From Macrobrachium rosenbergii (Eukaryota > Arthropoda > Malacostraca > Decapoda > Palaemonidae): a stretch of DNA of 64,000 bases. Of the stretch, positions 12,262-24,650 are shown piece by piece. The notes under the pieces were generated by a model. It was not told the DNA's origin, made no database searches, and was given only the letters and a program-made list of their open reading frames with translations. Position 1 is the stretch's first letter. Every line of letters begins with the position of its first letter. The stretch covers positions 66,882,720-66,946,719 of the forward strand of contig NC_089788.1 in assembly GCF_040412425.1 (NCBI RefSeq), read 5' to 3'. A program made the translations under genes and the position numbers.

Positions 12262-14058
12262 AAAAAAATTGCCGTCCGGGTTGATTTCCCTCTAGGCTTT
12301 GTACCTTACGCGTGCAATTTATATTGCTATTATGAATCGCGATGAGAAATTTCGCCCCAGGAAAACAAATTGGCGATCCTCCCGCGCATATAAAGGGAGT
12401 GCTCCGTGGGTGGGGGGAGGATCTGGTAGGGTGTTGGGAGTCGGGTAGTGGTGGTAGGAGAATCCATTAGGAAAGGGGTGTATGGTCTCCCACCCCTTCC
12501 AGCCTCCCCCCGATTCTTAGCGATTAGGGGATGGGATTCTTGATTTAATACTTTCGTAAGGTGTTTGTCTGAAGTTTCAGTTGTCGAAGGATCTTTCCCC
12601 AAATATCGCTCACGCCAGTTTCATACGTCAAGAATATACTTACATATTTGCGTTATATGGAAGTAATATGTGTAATTTTTACGTTTAAAAGAATATTCAC
12701 TCGGTCACACAATAGCTACCACAGAACATTCATTTTACTAAGGAGATGAACTCCATGCGCAAAAGACCTTTATACCAGCTGCTGCATTTACTGAAAGCTC
12801 ATCATCATCAGCAGCTCCCGCCCCCCCTTCCCCCACCCCACCTCGCCACAAACACATTCCGTCCCTCACCCCTATCTTCTATGAAATATCGTTCTTTCTG
12901 GATGTTGGGGTCCATGAGTTCCAGAACTTCGTGTGTTCCAGTTTGTCCTTAATTTACTCTTTACACAGATAATCTTTTAACAATCTACACTTCTCATTGA
13001 TTGTGCCCTTTATACTCTACGAATGTTTCATAAACGGGTCACCTTATCAGCGTCGAACTTTTTTTGATTATCATTCGGTTCCCAATCATCACTTCTTTAA
13101 GGGAAACTCAGCTTAACAGTGCCTTCAGAGACCTGTATGAATACTGGACTTTTATTCTTCAACCACTCATATTGGTATCGATTCGTCCCCTATCCTTTTT
13201 TCGTTTCACCCTTCTTAACCTGATTTTTTAAAATTTAATAATCACTGTCATCTTTTTCTTTTAACTAATGCTTTCAAATCAGTCGTTTGCTTTATCCCAT
13301 AACTTTGCGAATACGTCTTAGGCCATTTTCTTGGCTTCTCTCTTAAACCATCTATAAAAGTGTGAAGCAATCTGGGAGGGACACACACCCTTACCTCAGT
13401 TCCATTTTTACAGCAATCTCATTACAGCAATCTCATTGTTATCCTAAAAAAATCTAATCGTTCTCAACAAATTACTTTCTACGTCATACTGGTCCTGTTG
13501 AACATGTATTTTTATCTTTCATTTAAGAAAAAGATGTTGGTACATTGTAACATGTCCTGTATTTGTATACATTTCTTCGTTTCATGAAATGGCGAATTAC
13601 CCCTTAGATGCAATCTACACCGTGCCCTTTCATCACTGTCAGTAGTTAATATCTATCAATGTAGTATTCCCGTATGAGGGTTGATATTATGCATGCTGAG
13701 AGGACGTATTATATTCTGTGTATATATTACATGCCGCATGCAGACCTTTCCCTTTATTCTCAGAGCTCTTGAACCTCTCTCATGATAATCATGGGCTTAG
13801 GGCAGGATTGCTCTTCCTAAGTCAGCACCCGGCTTACTACATCCTTCCAGTTTATCAAATACGTAAATATGTACATGTATATTATATGTTCAAAATATCA
13901 AGTTTATGAAGCCATAAATATCTATGTTTTTTGTCTTTTGTTTGGCTGTAAAAAGATGAGCCATTGTATTTTTGTTGTGCGATTATTTCTTTTGTGTTCA
14001 TGTTCATTAGTTAAATGTTCATAGTGTACTATATCATAAAAATATAAAAACACACACA
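12260..14058. other. SSR-poor stretch of about 1.8 kb
   Basis: Mostly ordinary sequence. It holds a G-rich block near 12,400-12,500 and a C-rich block near 12,815-12,845. A perfect 14-bp tandem duplication (TACAGCAATCTCAT twice) lies at 13,411-13,438. A weak retrotransposon-like remnant is listed separately. No host exon could be supported. Confidence 0.5.
13260..13440 (-). pseudogene. Possible reverse-transcriptase remnant (weak)
   Basis: Read on the minus strand, a stretch translates with shifts to GCVPPRLLHTFIDGLRE. This resembles the GCVMSPWLFNIFMDGV-type segment that precedes the catalytic aspartates in non-LTR reverse transcriptases. The FADD motif expected about 60 residues later was not found. 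It is probably a very old fragment of the same kind of element as at 53.9-54.8 kb, or a coincidence. Confidence 0.25.
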
Positions 14059-14065
14059 CACATAT

Positions 14066-14152
<87 letters not shown>
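14059..14152. repeat. Compound (CA)-(TA)n microsatellite
   Basis: Short CA tract followed by about 80 bp of TA. Confidence 0.95.
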
Positions 14153-14159
14153 GAATCTA

Positions 14160-14300
14160 GTGGTCACTTTTTACCAGACACCAAAACGTGGTCAGGTCGG
14201 TAACGCGACCTCGTTCTGATACTCCGGATGCTGGTTCTAATCTTGCTACGGGCGTCAGAATTTTGCCATAATCTTGCATCTGGATCTCAGGCTTTGTAGT
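14160..14300 (+). mobile_element. tRNA-derived SINE-like element, second type
   Basis: A tRNA-like segment has a box A-like GTGGTCAGGTCGGTAAC near 14,188-14,204 and a degenerate box B GGTTCTAATCT at 14,233-14,243. Spacing fits a tRNA-derived head. It abuts a TA tract on its left, and I saw no target duplication. It has no similarity by eye to the main SINE family here. Confidence 0.5.
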
Positions 14301-14721
14301 GACAAGTGTTTGTAAGAATCGTCAAGATTTCAAGAAGTGAAGAGGGCATTTAGTTATCACAATTACAAAAAAAAAAAAAACGAATTTCTTGGACGTATTT
14401 CAGTATTTAATCCCTATGGATAATAATTATCGAAAAGAAGAATGGTTTTAAACATATGTGCATTAATGCCTGTTAGGTTTGTGTGCATGTATGATGTGTA
14501 CAGGTGGATGAGAAGCCTTAGGATGTGTTCCTTAGCAGTTAGTGAAGAGGAGTGAAAACAAACGTTGAAATTTTGTTATGAGTCTTAGTTATATACTGTT
14601 ATGTCTCCCAGGAACGAAAGCAGACATTTATGTCAGGCAATGAAGTCCATGATATTGCGAGGCATAAATTCCAAACTAGACTAATGGTTGGATCTGGGCA
14701 TAATTCAAGGTGGTTGGCTTG
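14301..14721. other. Unique sequence
   Basis: Contains a 14-A run near 14,367. No gene seen. Confidence 0.5.
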
Positions 14722-14792
14722 TGGGCATTTTATGTGAAGCCCATGATGGCCCATTGGTGCGCATTTTAGGGGTACAGCCCAGGATAGCCCAT
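14722..14792. repeat. Two-copy tandem repeat, period about 37 bp
   Basis: Units share GCATTTTA-G-G-A-AGCCCA-GAT-GCCCAT. Confidence 0.75.
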
Positions 14793-14884
14793 AGACTGTA
14801 GGAATAGTGAATATCGGAAGTATAAGAATCGGAAGGCTGCCAATGCGTTGATAATATATTTTTAATTAAAAAAAATCATATGAT

Positions 14885-14937
14885 GAATATAATATATATA
14901 ATATATATACTGTATATACATAATAAATATATATATA

Positions 14938-15017
<80 letters not shown>

Positions 15018-15041
15018 CTAAACATACACACACATATACAG

Positions 15042-15138
<97 letters not shown>

Positions 15139-15225
15139 CTAAACACACACACACATATACAGTATATATATATATATCTGTATATGTACATATATATATG
15201 TGTGTGTGTGTGTGTATGTATATAT
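14885..15225. repeat. Tandemly duplicated TA block with a fixed spacer
   Basis: Two long TA runs are each followed by the spacer TTTCTAAACA, a CA tract and CATATACAGTATATATA (near 15,014-15,050 and 15,135-15,175). The SSR plus spacer therefore forms a larger unit of about 120 bp that has been duplicated. Confidence 0.85.
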
Positions 15226-15574
15226 GTACAGGCATTCCAGCCCGGGATATAATATTGTAAACTTAAATAATTATCACACAAATAAGTATTTGCTCAAGTT
15301 GGAGAAAAAAAATTTCCCTTTTTCCATTTCTCTTGTAAAAATGAGTTGTAATTAAACTCCCATTACAAATGACTCGCTCTTCATTTAAAAAGATAGTAGT
15401 TTAAACTTAGTGATATACATGACGGTATGGGCATATAGAGAATTAGAAATTGAATAATTCCATTTGCCCTTGAAAGATGGTTCCAAAGGGTACTATCCTC
15501 TATTCCAAGTTCCAAGTTAAATATCATGATGAAGAGTTAGCTACGTTTATACCATTCTTCGCCCTTGCTCCAAC
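15226..15574. other. Unique sequence
   Basis: A short plus-strand frame at 15,477-15,719 has no recognisable domain and overlaps a foldback. Confidence 0.5.
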
Positions 15575-15776
15575 CTACCCCAGTCGAACAACGACCAGGT
15601 ATATTTTTCAATGCTTGCCTTATCAAAACGGCAGTTGGTTTAACCAGACAGGGTACAAATCCGATGGCCTAGGTGGGAATTGGAATAGGTTCTTGATGCT
15701 GGTGAGGAGAGTTTTCTAACCCCTGGACCACAGAAAGAGAAATACCAGGTGTCTGTGCTCGACTGGGTAGGTGGAT
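15575..15776. repeat. Imperfect inverted repeat
   Basis: CCTACCCCAGTCGAACA...CCAGGTAT on the left faces ATACCAGG...GCTCGACTGGGTAGG on the right, arms about 37 bp, with about 120 bp between. A GATTTCGAATCTC word just outside the right arm hints at a tRNA-derived origin. Confidence 0.5.
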
Positions 15777-15779
15777 TTC

Positions 15780-16431
15780 GAATCTCTGACGACAGGTGGG
15801 TCCATAAATTCGGTCAAAGCAAGGTAACGACAGTGCCTTATGCGCATAACAAATTTACTTGTACACGGAAGGTTGTGACCTTTAGTTGTAAAATGCTGAG
15901 GGTGTTTCATGAAACTTGAGTAATGTTTTGTTATTTATTTTCATGTTTTACGAAGTGCCTGCTTCTTAATTTTTTTGAGATTTTGTATAGATAAGAATAA
16001 TTTCATAAACATTTTTTCTTTATTGAATTGCTCAGTAAAAGAATAGTCTATAAAAAATGGGGCAATACGTGCATACATACATACATACACATACATATAT
16101 GTTATAATGTGTGTTTGTACATGCATACATACACATATACGCATATACGTTTGCGCGTCTGTAAGTACGCGTTTTAAAATGCTTTTCTGTACAGGAAGTA
16201 TATTTAACGTCTCAAAAAGGAACAATCTCTCTCTCTCTCCCTCTCTCTGTTTGTGCGTGATTGCGTGCAAGTTCGTTTACTAAAACCTCGTTCCATCAGA
16301 CATTTATTTCCTTTTTAAGGCCAATCTTAGTAAATTAATTTCTCAGGTGCCTTAACTGCATTTAGAAGAGGGTATTTGCCTCTTAGATAACTTTTCTCAA
16401 GTTAGATTGCTCCTCGATCGAGACTTGAAAA

Positions 16432-16434
<3 letters not shown>
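15780..16434. other. Unique sequence
   Basis: Contains a CATA-rich patch near 16,070-16,150 and a short CT patch near 16,226-16,248. No gene seen. Confidence 0.5.

Positions 16435-16503
<69 letters not shown>
16435..16503. repeat. (CT)n microsatellite
   Basis: About 69 bp of CT. Confidence 0.97.
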
Positions 16504-16504
<1 letters not shown>

Positions 16505-17100
16505 ACTACGCTCTTGCGTGTTTTTTGTAACCATACATCTTGTGCGATGTCGAGTACAAGAAATTTTGAGATTTTATTCTAAATAGTTTTTGGCAGTTTT
16601 TATGCTATTAGGTTGTATATTGCCTTACCCTTTTTCGGTTGCTGCGTTCTGAAAGAGCTCAAATTACCAAGAAATAGAACATGAATTTATAATTTTACGC
16701 GTCAAAAGAAAGGAGACGGAGGATAAAATATTTATCTTTTCATCCCTGGCGGGGTTTCATTTGTTCCTCCTATTTTTCCTTCAAAGGAAAGAAAGGATAA
16801 GGGAGGGAAATTATGATTTTTCCCTCGGCTGAATATAAATTACAGTCTGAAGAGTTTTGCTTTGTTGTCAATGAGAATAAAGAATAAGCGGAGAACATGA
16901 ATAATACTCGTGTTCTTGCATTTCTGCATTAGATGGAGAACGCTCTGCTTCGGAATTAATTCCGGGAAATATCGGAGGAGTTTCCAAGATTTGATTACTT
17001 GCGAGGATTCGGGAAGAAGCTGCGAGAGGGGGTTAGCTGTAGGAGAAAAAGTAAATAGAAAGGTCTCGAAAGCGTCTTCTCTCGTGGACAGCACAGCACA
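16504..17100. other. Unique sequence
   Basis: No repeat. A frame open on each strand lacks a recognisable domain and runs into SSRs. Confidence 0.5.
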
Positions 17101-17137
17101 CACACACACATTTACATACATATATATACATACAGTA

Positions 17138-17147
17138 TATATATACA

Positions 17148-17228
<81 letters not shown>

Positions 17229-17243
17229 TATGCATATATGTAT

Positions 17244-17326
<83 letters not shown>
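17138..17326. repeat. Compound (TA)n-(CA)n-(TA)n region
   Basis: TA about 90 bp, a GTTTATGCATATATG spacer, CA about 33 bp, TA about 46 bp. Confidence 0.95.
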
Positions 17327-17328
<2 letters not shown>

Positions 17329-18219
17329 AAATCCTTGTTTCGAATTTCAAAATAAGAACCTTCTTAATATCAGGACTTTTCGTTTGTTTGTTTTCTTTCC
17401 GGCGCGATGGTCTCTTTTCCCTCCTTGTTCCTTTTTGCGTTCACGCATTTTGATGACAAAGATATGGTTGCGTCAATTGCTATATGTTAAAAAAAACCTA
17501 AACAATTACTTAGCCAGACTCAAAGGACATGAAAAAATTATAAAAATTCCTTGCTTTTATTTTACGAAATCTTTACAAAATGATGATAATGACGAACAAT
17601 TGGGCTCACAATGTGTGCTAATTTTTGAGAGGGAAGTAGAAATGTTATATATATGAAATAGATTCTTAAAACCGTTAGACTCCAATATTCATTTACTCTC
17701 TCGTAACTCATTATTGACTTTTATTAGTTTTCTATTAGCTTGTATGATTTTATCTCTTTAAAGTTACTTTAATTTATTAAATATTGCAACGATTAAGGTC
17801 TTATCCTATTTTGAATTTCTATTAATCTCTTTTATATAATATTTCTACTCCTGAAGAATTACTAAAATTCTTCATTAATATCATCATTTTGTGAATATTT
17901 CGATTAATGGAAGTAATGAGTTTTTATCTTTTTCCCTGTCTTTTCAGTGTGACAGTAACGTTAAAGAGGTTTTATTGAGATATATATAACAGATGACTTT
18001 GCCATATCACTGTCATTATAATTTGCGTAACTTTGCATGAACGAAAAAAAAGAGAACAAAACGGAACCATTAGAAGGACGACAGACAAACAGACAGTCTT
18101 GATAGTTAGACGGATTTTATTTGGAAATTCTAAAGAGGGATTTCCACAAAGCCTCTGCCGAATCTCTCTAATTGAAGAGAAGAGTAAAACCGATGCACTG
18201 TTAATCCACTTAAAAGCAA

Positions 18220-18221
<2 letters not shown>
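17327..18221. other. Unique AT-rich sequence
   Basis: A 90-codon frame at 17,384-17,656 has no recognised domain. No gene supported. Confidence 0.5.
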
Positions 18222-18286
<65 letters not shown>

Positions 18287-18349
18287 AATGGCGTGACATG
18301 CACGTATGCTTTTGGAATTGAAATTCTTATATGTTGAGAATTGGAGTTT

Positions 18350-18418
<69 letters not shown>
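18222..18418. repeat. Two (CT)n tracts
   Basis: CT at 18,222-18,284 and 18,353-18,418, separated by 68 bp of unrelated sequence. Confidence 0.97.
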
Positions 18419-18421
<3 letters not shown>

Positions 18422-18608
18422 CATTTATATGCATTTACATGTGGTATAGTCGCACTGAAAGCTGGGGGGCAGATTGCTCTGAATCAGATTTGTATCGTTC
18501 CATGCAATTTATCAACAAGAATACGACGATTACAGATTACAAGAACTTAATTGCAGTTATTAACATCCGATGCAGGGATTATTCTTTTAGTGGAAAGCTT
18601 CTGCGTGC

Positions 18609-18609
<1 letters not shown>

Positions 18610-18671
<62 letters not shown>
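18610..18671. repeat. (AAT)n microsatellite
   Basis: About 62 bp. Confidence 0.97.
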
Positions 18672-18965
18672 GTGACGAACATTCTTCCTCCCAAAAATGA
18701 GCTATTTCCTTCCTGCATAGAAACGAGCGACTCGCCCTCACAATTTCTTTGATGCTCGTTAATAATGATTATGTCAGGAGCGGAAAGGAATGAAGATTAA
18801 AGCATATGTTGGCATAAACGAGGTATCTTCGTTGCCTTAAACATTGCCTTCACTGCAGCTTATTGCTTTATTATGTTATATAGTTCATGCATTTACTTGT
18901 TTATTGATTTATTGGTTTCTTTGATACTGAATTTCCAGTACATTACGTATTCTTCGGCGATAAGG

Positions 18966-18983
18966 GTTTTTTTTCAGGTTAGT
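18966..18983 (+). promoter_or_regulatory. Juxtaposed splice acceptor and donor (weak)
   Basis: TTTTTTTTCAG is directly followed by GTTAGT, with the AG|GT boundary at 18,977/18,978. This resembles a recursive-splicing (ratchet) point but has a weaker donor than the site at 37.02 kb. Confidence 0.25.
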
Positions 18984-19020
18984 TTATCATATACAAATAT
19001 GTATACATGTATGCATGTAT

Positions 19021-19315
<295 letters not shown>

Positions 19316-19776
19316 AAACATTATCGGACCCCATTAATCTTTTTCAGGATGAGGTCAGTAGCCCATCACTTCTTTGTTCAGGCTGGGACCAGGCACAGTT
19401 GATTAACTACCAGACACATAATACAATCCTGAGGTCGGTAGGGGTAGAAAAAATAATACTTTTTTAAACGGTTCCAGATTGTACTCCCCTTATGGTTGTT
19501 CTCTGGTCACCATAGATGTGTAACTGTGTGAATTGACCCTAGCAGCTAGGTCATTCTTGGTCAAGCCTCACTCTCTTTCATTTAACTATTTTTTTAAGTC
19601 CTGTTTTCGATAGATTCTGTTTCACATCAGAGTTCGTTTCCAAAAATACCCAGATGAATTATCGGGAGAGAAAACGTTGGCCAATAAAAGGAAAAGGAGC
19701 TTGACCATTTATTAACTCTCATGACACCAGAATTTGCTTTTGATTGCTGATCCGTGTTGTTAAGAGTGTTAGTAAC
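19316..19776. other. Unique sequence, possibly an old dispersed repeat
   Basis: The stretch 19,320-19,560 (GGCTGGGACCAGGCACAG, GTTGATTAACTACCAG) has the mixed composition of a SINE-like repeat but no clear A or B box. No second copy was found in the window. Confidence 0.35.
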
Positions 19777-19787
19777 TACTACTACTA

Positions 19788-19842
<55 letters not shown>

Positions 19843-19889
19843 GCTGCTACATCTACTGATACTACTACTACTATTTCTGTTGCTGCTAC
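19777..19889. repeat. Compound (CTA)n-(CTG)n trinucleotide repeat
   Basis: CTA about 25 bp, then CTG about 40 bp, then scattered CTA/CTG words. Frames through it would code for poly-Leu, Ala or Cys, but no exon context is present. Confidence 0.92.
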
Positions 19890-20097
19890 ATTTTTTTTAG
19901 CGTGAAGTATTTATGGTGTAAATATCATACTTGTAAAAATGTATAGCACCTTGCTTTAGATGTGTTCAAGAAAGCTTTCTTGTGAGGAGTAATTATATTC
20001 TTATAAGTTTGGAACCTTTTGTTATTTATTTTTTAATTAGCAGAGAATAATTTACTTCCGTACTTCGGTGTAATGCAAAGGAATTACTTGGCAGATA

Positions 20098-20099
<2 letters not shown>

Positions 20100-20154
<55 letters not shown>

Positions 20155-20274
20155 ATTAACATTAAACCTTGTTTCTCTTCCCACTGATGATGAATCACGG
20201 AACTAATTCGTCCACCCACCTCCCTCTTTCTTCCTCAAGAATCTGTGCAATCTTCATCTCTTAAATATTACTTT

Positions 20275-20345
<71 letters not shown>
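20100..20345. repeat. Two (CT)n tracts
   Basis: CT at 20,100-20,153 (one TTT slip) and 20,281-20,345. Confidence 0.95.
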
Positions 20346-20348
<3 letters not shown>

Positions 20349-20800
20349 CAAGCATCTTGTGTTCCCAAGACGACATTCCGAGAAGGCAAGGAACCTTAAG
20401 TCAACGCCGTTATGTGAAAAGCAAAACCTGCGGCGGAGGTAAACAAGAGATATGATGAAATTCGAAGAACATTCCACAGTCTCCGCGTGTTTGTGACCTC
20501 TTATTACCAAGGATTTTTTCTATTTTATTCGTCTAGGATTTCCGGATTAATCAGGAGTCTTGTATACTCACAAAAAGTATTCTACATTCATTTCTAAGGC
20601 AATTTTTTTTTTTTTGCGCTGGAATTTTCTTCACTCGCTTGAAATTATTTCCCTGTTTATTTGGAATTTTCTTGTTGTTGCACTTAGAATTTTTTATATT
20701 CAGTTTAAATGTTATGTTTTGCAGGAAATGTTTTTATTGCATGGATATATTCTCAGTTATTTAGAGTCAGCATAAAGGATTATATCTACAACATTTTTAC
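20346..20800. other. Unique sequence
   Basis: Nothing recognised. Confidence 0.5.
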
Positions 20801-20809
20801 CTATTTGTC

Positions 20810-21010
20810 ATTTGTGTTCCACCTGGAAAGTTCATGATTCCTGGACAAGGACAGGGAGAACCAGACAGTGTCTCCTAATGTCCCAGCAGGCAGACACAGA
20901 TTTCCATCTCTACCTTAGCGCACAAAGATGGAAATCAATTGAGCCACGAGCCGGGATCGAACTTAGAACCACCACACTGCGAAGTCTGTGCGAAAACCCT
21001 ACGAAGACCC
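20810..21010 (-). mobile_element. tRNA-related repeat fragment
   Basis: On the minus strand AGTTCGATCCC (plus 20,953-20,963) is a near-perfect box B, preceded by a GCAGTGTGGTGGTT box-A-like word. The downstream minus-strand sequence contains a GATGGAAAT repeat pair. It is probably a decayed tRNA-derived SINE, unrelated by eye to the main family. Confidence 0.4.
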
Positions 21011-22788
21011 TAATTTAAACAGGCTAAAATCAGACTTAACATTGTCTTATCAGGTCGTTGGTTAATGAATTTATAATTATCTGTTTAAATTTGATACTTG
21101 TTTGTTAGTGCGCATTAGCTCTTCCACAAGTATTCAGTCGTTTTATGTTTTTTTTTTTTTTTGCAAAGTATGTCTCTTCAGGTTGCTGTTAATTGAAAAA
21201 TGATACAAAGAGAAGGAATACTTCATCGCCGTACTATAAAGATTGAGAGCTTTATGACGTTCTGTTTTTTTTGCAATAACACCGCAGAGAAAGATTCCCT
21301 ACGTTAAACATTTTCAAATAAATTTCGTCAACCGGAGGAAATCTGCAGCGGGATTATTCAGAGTTTTTCCATTTAATGCCTCGGGTTTAGCTCTGCTTCA
21401 TTCAGAGCGCAATTTTACTTCGTGTCAAATTGAAAGCCAGTTTTTAAGCTTTGCTTTATTGTGCTGCATATATAGTGTTGGATTTAAAGCCAGCTTTTTG
21501 CGTTTTGTTTCTTTCTCTCAGATATCGAGAGGTTTAGTAATTGAAACCGAATTTCATGCGGCCATATTTTCGTTCCTTTTATTTTGAAATCAATCTTTGT
21601 GGTAGAGGCTAAAAGGAGGGTAAGCCACATTTCAAAATTTGGCAACGTTTCCGTTGGACTCTGAGAGGTTTATGCAAACTCGATAAGCAAAATAAAACAG
21701 GATTTTTCCCCTTCTCGTTTTAAACGCGAATGTATCTGTCTTATGGTCTGCGAGAGATGTCGGAGATACAAAAAAAAAAAAAAAAAAGGCTAGCATAAAA
21801 ACTCAAAAGAAAACTCCCTGGTAGATGCGGTAAAATATTTTATACACGGAATTCTGGACGCCGAAGAGCTACGTGCTCACAACAATTCTTTATTCCGTTC
21901 GAAAGCTCTTTTGCATAAACACGCGTAAACAGAAGTTTCAGCCGGGAATAGTTGCGGAATTTTCTGTCTCTGTTGAAAACAAGTGGGGCTACAGTCGTGT
22001 GTACACATGTATTGCTTTTATGTAACAGGCCAATAGGACGACAGGACGATCGACTAATGTCCGTTTCTAGCCCGGAACCGAAGGAGCTTAACCACACAGA
22101 TTAAAGGAAGAAAGGTTATAAGAAGCAAGGGAAACACGCTGGAAGAGAAATCCAGAGTTTACTAGTAGTTGTGGGATTCTGTCAATCACTGAACTCTGTA
22201 ATTCAAGGATCACTGATTAACACTCAGTAATTGATTGATTTATGGCCGCTAAAATTGGCTTCACAACATCTAGGTTATTGACTCCGTGATAACACAGATC
22301 AAATTTGGGAAGACAGGAAGAGGTAATATGACACAAAACCTTCACGGAAGTTTAGATGTATCAATACAAGATTGTAATGAATGTGACTGTTAGAGTCTGT
22401 ATTTGTGCTGTGTGTATATTCATATTTTTGTATATAAATAACTTTTTAAATTCATTATATTTATTTCTGTGTATTTCTCATTTCTTTCTTATTTCGGTGA
22501 TGTGTTTTTTTTTTTTTTTTTTTTACTCAATTTGGTAAATAAGAGTTTTCGGCGATAAATCGTAGGAGTCTTCGAGTGAGGCGTTTCTCCTAGCAGTGAC
22601 AGGACTAATATTTCTTTTACCGAGGCAAATCTGTCGAACGTCGTGTACTGATGTCAGAACCAGATGGGATGCCAAAAATGGAACTGGAGAAAAAGTGATT
22701 CAGAGATGAGGATCTGGATGACAACGTCAACTGTGGAGGGAATTCTGGAATTGAGTTTGAAAGAGGAATGTGTTATTAAGGTTTTAGC
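21011..22788. other. SSR-poor stretch of about 1.8 kb
   Basis: Only short A or T runs (20-23 bp at 21,153; 21,769; 22,507). No coding frame with a recognisable domain on either strand. Confidence 0.5.
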
Positions 22789-22816
22789 TATATATATATA
22801 TATATATATATATATA
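22789..22816. repeat. (TA)n microsatellite
   Basis: Short TA tract. Confidence 0.95.
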
Positions 22817-22969
22817 GGCGGACACGTTGCTATCCGTGTAGACACCCCGGGATTATGTATGTAATCAACGGATAGGTTTGCTTAAAAGCAAATGGGTGTT
22901 ACAGACTAATACACACACAAACAAAGCCACTCCAACATCTCTAAAAACATAACAGACACCTCACATGTC

Positions 22970-23199
22970 TCGAACTGTCAAATTTACCGCGCAACGTCTC
23001 CTCGCTGCTGGGAGAAAGGGAGCTGGTGACTGGTACAATACATGTACATACGCTACCGGGGTCTAAGCGATGTCAGGCAGGGCAGCCGATCGAGACTTCG
23101 GTCTACCCCAAAGCCAAATCAAAGTCCTTCAAAGAAGGCATCATGCTTACCCCATACAAAAAAATGGGAAAAAAGCACGTTAAAAGAAGAAGAAGAAGA

Positions 23200-23270
<71 letters not shown>
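22970..23270 (+). mobile_element. Dispersed repeat with (GAA)n-(TA)n tail, copy 1
   Basis: This block matches the reverse complement of 58,530-58,770. Shared words are GTCTCGAACTGT, GCTGGGAGAAAGG, GGCAGGGCAGCCGATC, CAAATCAAAGTCCTTCAAA and a 3' end rich in A leading into (GAA)5 and a TA tract. Two copies with the same microsatellite tail in opposite orientations indicate a retroposed, SINE-like family. The TA extension at 23,202-23,270 follows the GAA tail. Confidence 0.75.
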
Positions 23271-23275
<5 letters not shown>

Positions 23276-23504
23276 TCGTCTATGGTGCATCACTGTCCTG
23301 TGACCGGAAATAACAAGTAAAAGCCCATCGTTGTGCATGAGTAAAACTGTATTGCTCATATACATAACTGTGGATTTTTACTTATATATATATATATTCA
23401 GATATATACATTCACGTCGAAGGATCGCCTACTAAAGGGTTGTGAATTCCTTGGTGGGAGGAAACGCCTTTTAAATAGTAGATGAGCCTCTCCTGAAGTG
23501 AAAG

Positions 23505-23687
23505 TTATGTTAGGTTGGGTTAGGTTGAGTTTGGGTTAGGTTAGGTTGTGTTGGGTTAGGTTAGGCCAAGGGTTAGGTTGGGTTAGGTTAGGTTAGTCCA
23601 CGGGTTAGGTTGGGTTAGGTTAGGTTAGTCCAAGGGTTATGTTGGTTTAGGTTAGGTTAGGTTAGATTGGGTTGTGTTAGGTTAGGC
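23505..23687. repeat. Interstitial TTAGG-type repeat block
   Basis: Degenerate GGTTAGGTTAGG repeats, the arthropod telomere motif, organised in a higher-order unit of 32 bp marked by CCAAGGG or CCACGGG at 23,566, 23,598 and 23,630. Confidence 0.88.
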
Positions 23688-23734
23688 CATGGGACGGACT
23701 TCCCAGCTTTGTACCTAGCACTGAAACTGGAGAT

Positions 23735-23738
<4 letters not shown>

Positions 23739-23792
<54 letters not shown>
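23739..23792. repeat. (GA)n microsatellite
   Basis: About 54 bp. Confidence 0.97.
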
Positions 23793-23795
<3 letters not shown>

Positions 23796-23899
23796 ACTAA
23801 GTCCTAGGGTTCCGAATGTGCGTAGGTGTCTTGCAGAAGAGAAGCTATGTGTAATAGTTGATTTGATTAAGGCGGAGAAGGTGGGATGTCTGGGAGAGT

Positions 23900-24650
23900 G
23901 ATAAGATAAAGGTGAGAAGTCATTGTGCGCAGGAGGGAAATGACAAGAAGTGTGATTGTGTCTGAGACAGCCGAAAGGTGTAGAAATAGAGAAGGGGCGG
24001 GGACAGGTGAAAGAATATGAATGTTAATTCAAGGCTTACATGGATAAGATTGAGTGTGTTAGAAAAGAAGTTGTAGAAGTTAGTATGTATCGTCCAGGAG
24101 TGGTAAAGAATGAGAGTGAAAGGGAATATTTGAATTAGACTTTTTGATTTCAAGAATGGTTAAAGGTGATTGTGCTAGGTGACTTGAATGTATAGGTAGG
24201 AGACAGAGACAAGGTGGTGTTGTTAGTGAGAATGGGGCTCCTGAATAACTGTGAATGGAGAATTGTATGGAAATGTATTTGAAAGAGGCTTGATTTTTGG
24301 AGATACTTTTAAACAGAAGAATATTCGTCAAAGTACTTTGCAAACAGACATTGATGAGGAAGAGTTTTTATATTATTGTTGGGTCAGCTCCTCTTTATTG
24401 AAAAAATGTTCAGGATGAATATGAATGACAGAGAAAAAGGCCAGAACTGTCGAGATGAGCGGTTTGAAAATTTAAGAAACGTGGAGATACTTATGAGAAG
24501 AGATAAAAAGTAGTATAGGATGAATGAAAGTATAGAATTCGGAAGTATGACAAGGGAGAAGGGAGAAAGAGCAAGAAAACGTTGGCTGGATAGTGTGAAA
24601 GAGGTTTTGGAAAGGACTGACTATTCATATCCTCGCAAGGTAGGCTAGGC
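23900..24650 (+). pseudogene. Decayed non-LTR retrotransposon, APE-type endonuclease and C-terminal pieces
   Basis: Read in shifting plus-strand frames, 24,168-24,215 gives VIVLGDLNV, stop, VGDRD. This matches the GDLN catalytic block of apurinic-endonuclease domains in non-LTR retrotransposons. About 60 bp later, in another frame, comes ERGLIFGDTFKQKNIRQST, the expected next conserved block of that domain. Further on, 24,566-24,610 reads RARKRWLDSVKEVLERTD, like the C-terminal tail of such elements. The reverse transcriptase expected between these parts is missing, so the copy is internally deleted as well as frameshifted and dead. The clade cannot be fixed by eye. The RT remnant at 53.9-54.8 kb may be from the same family. 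Confidence 0.7.
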
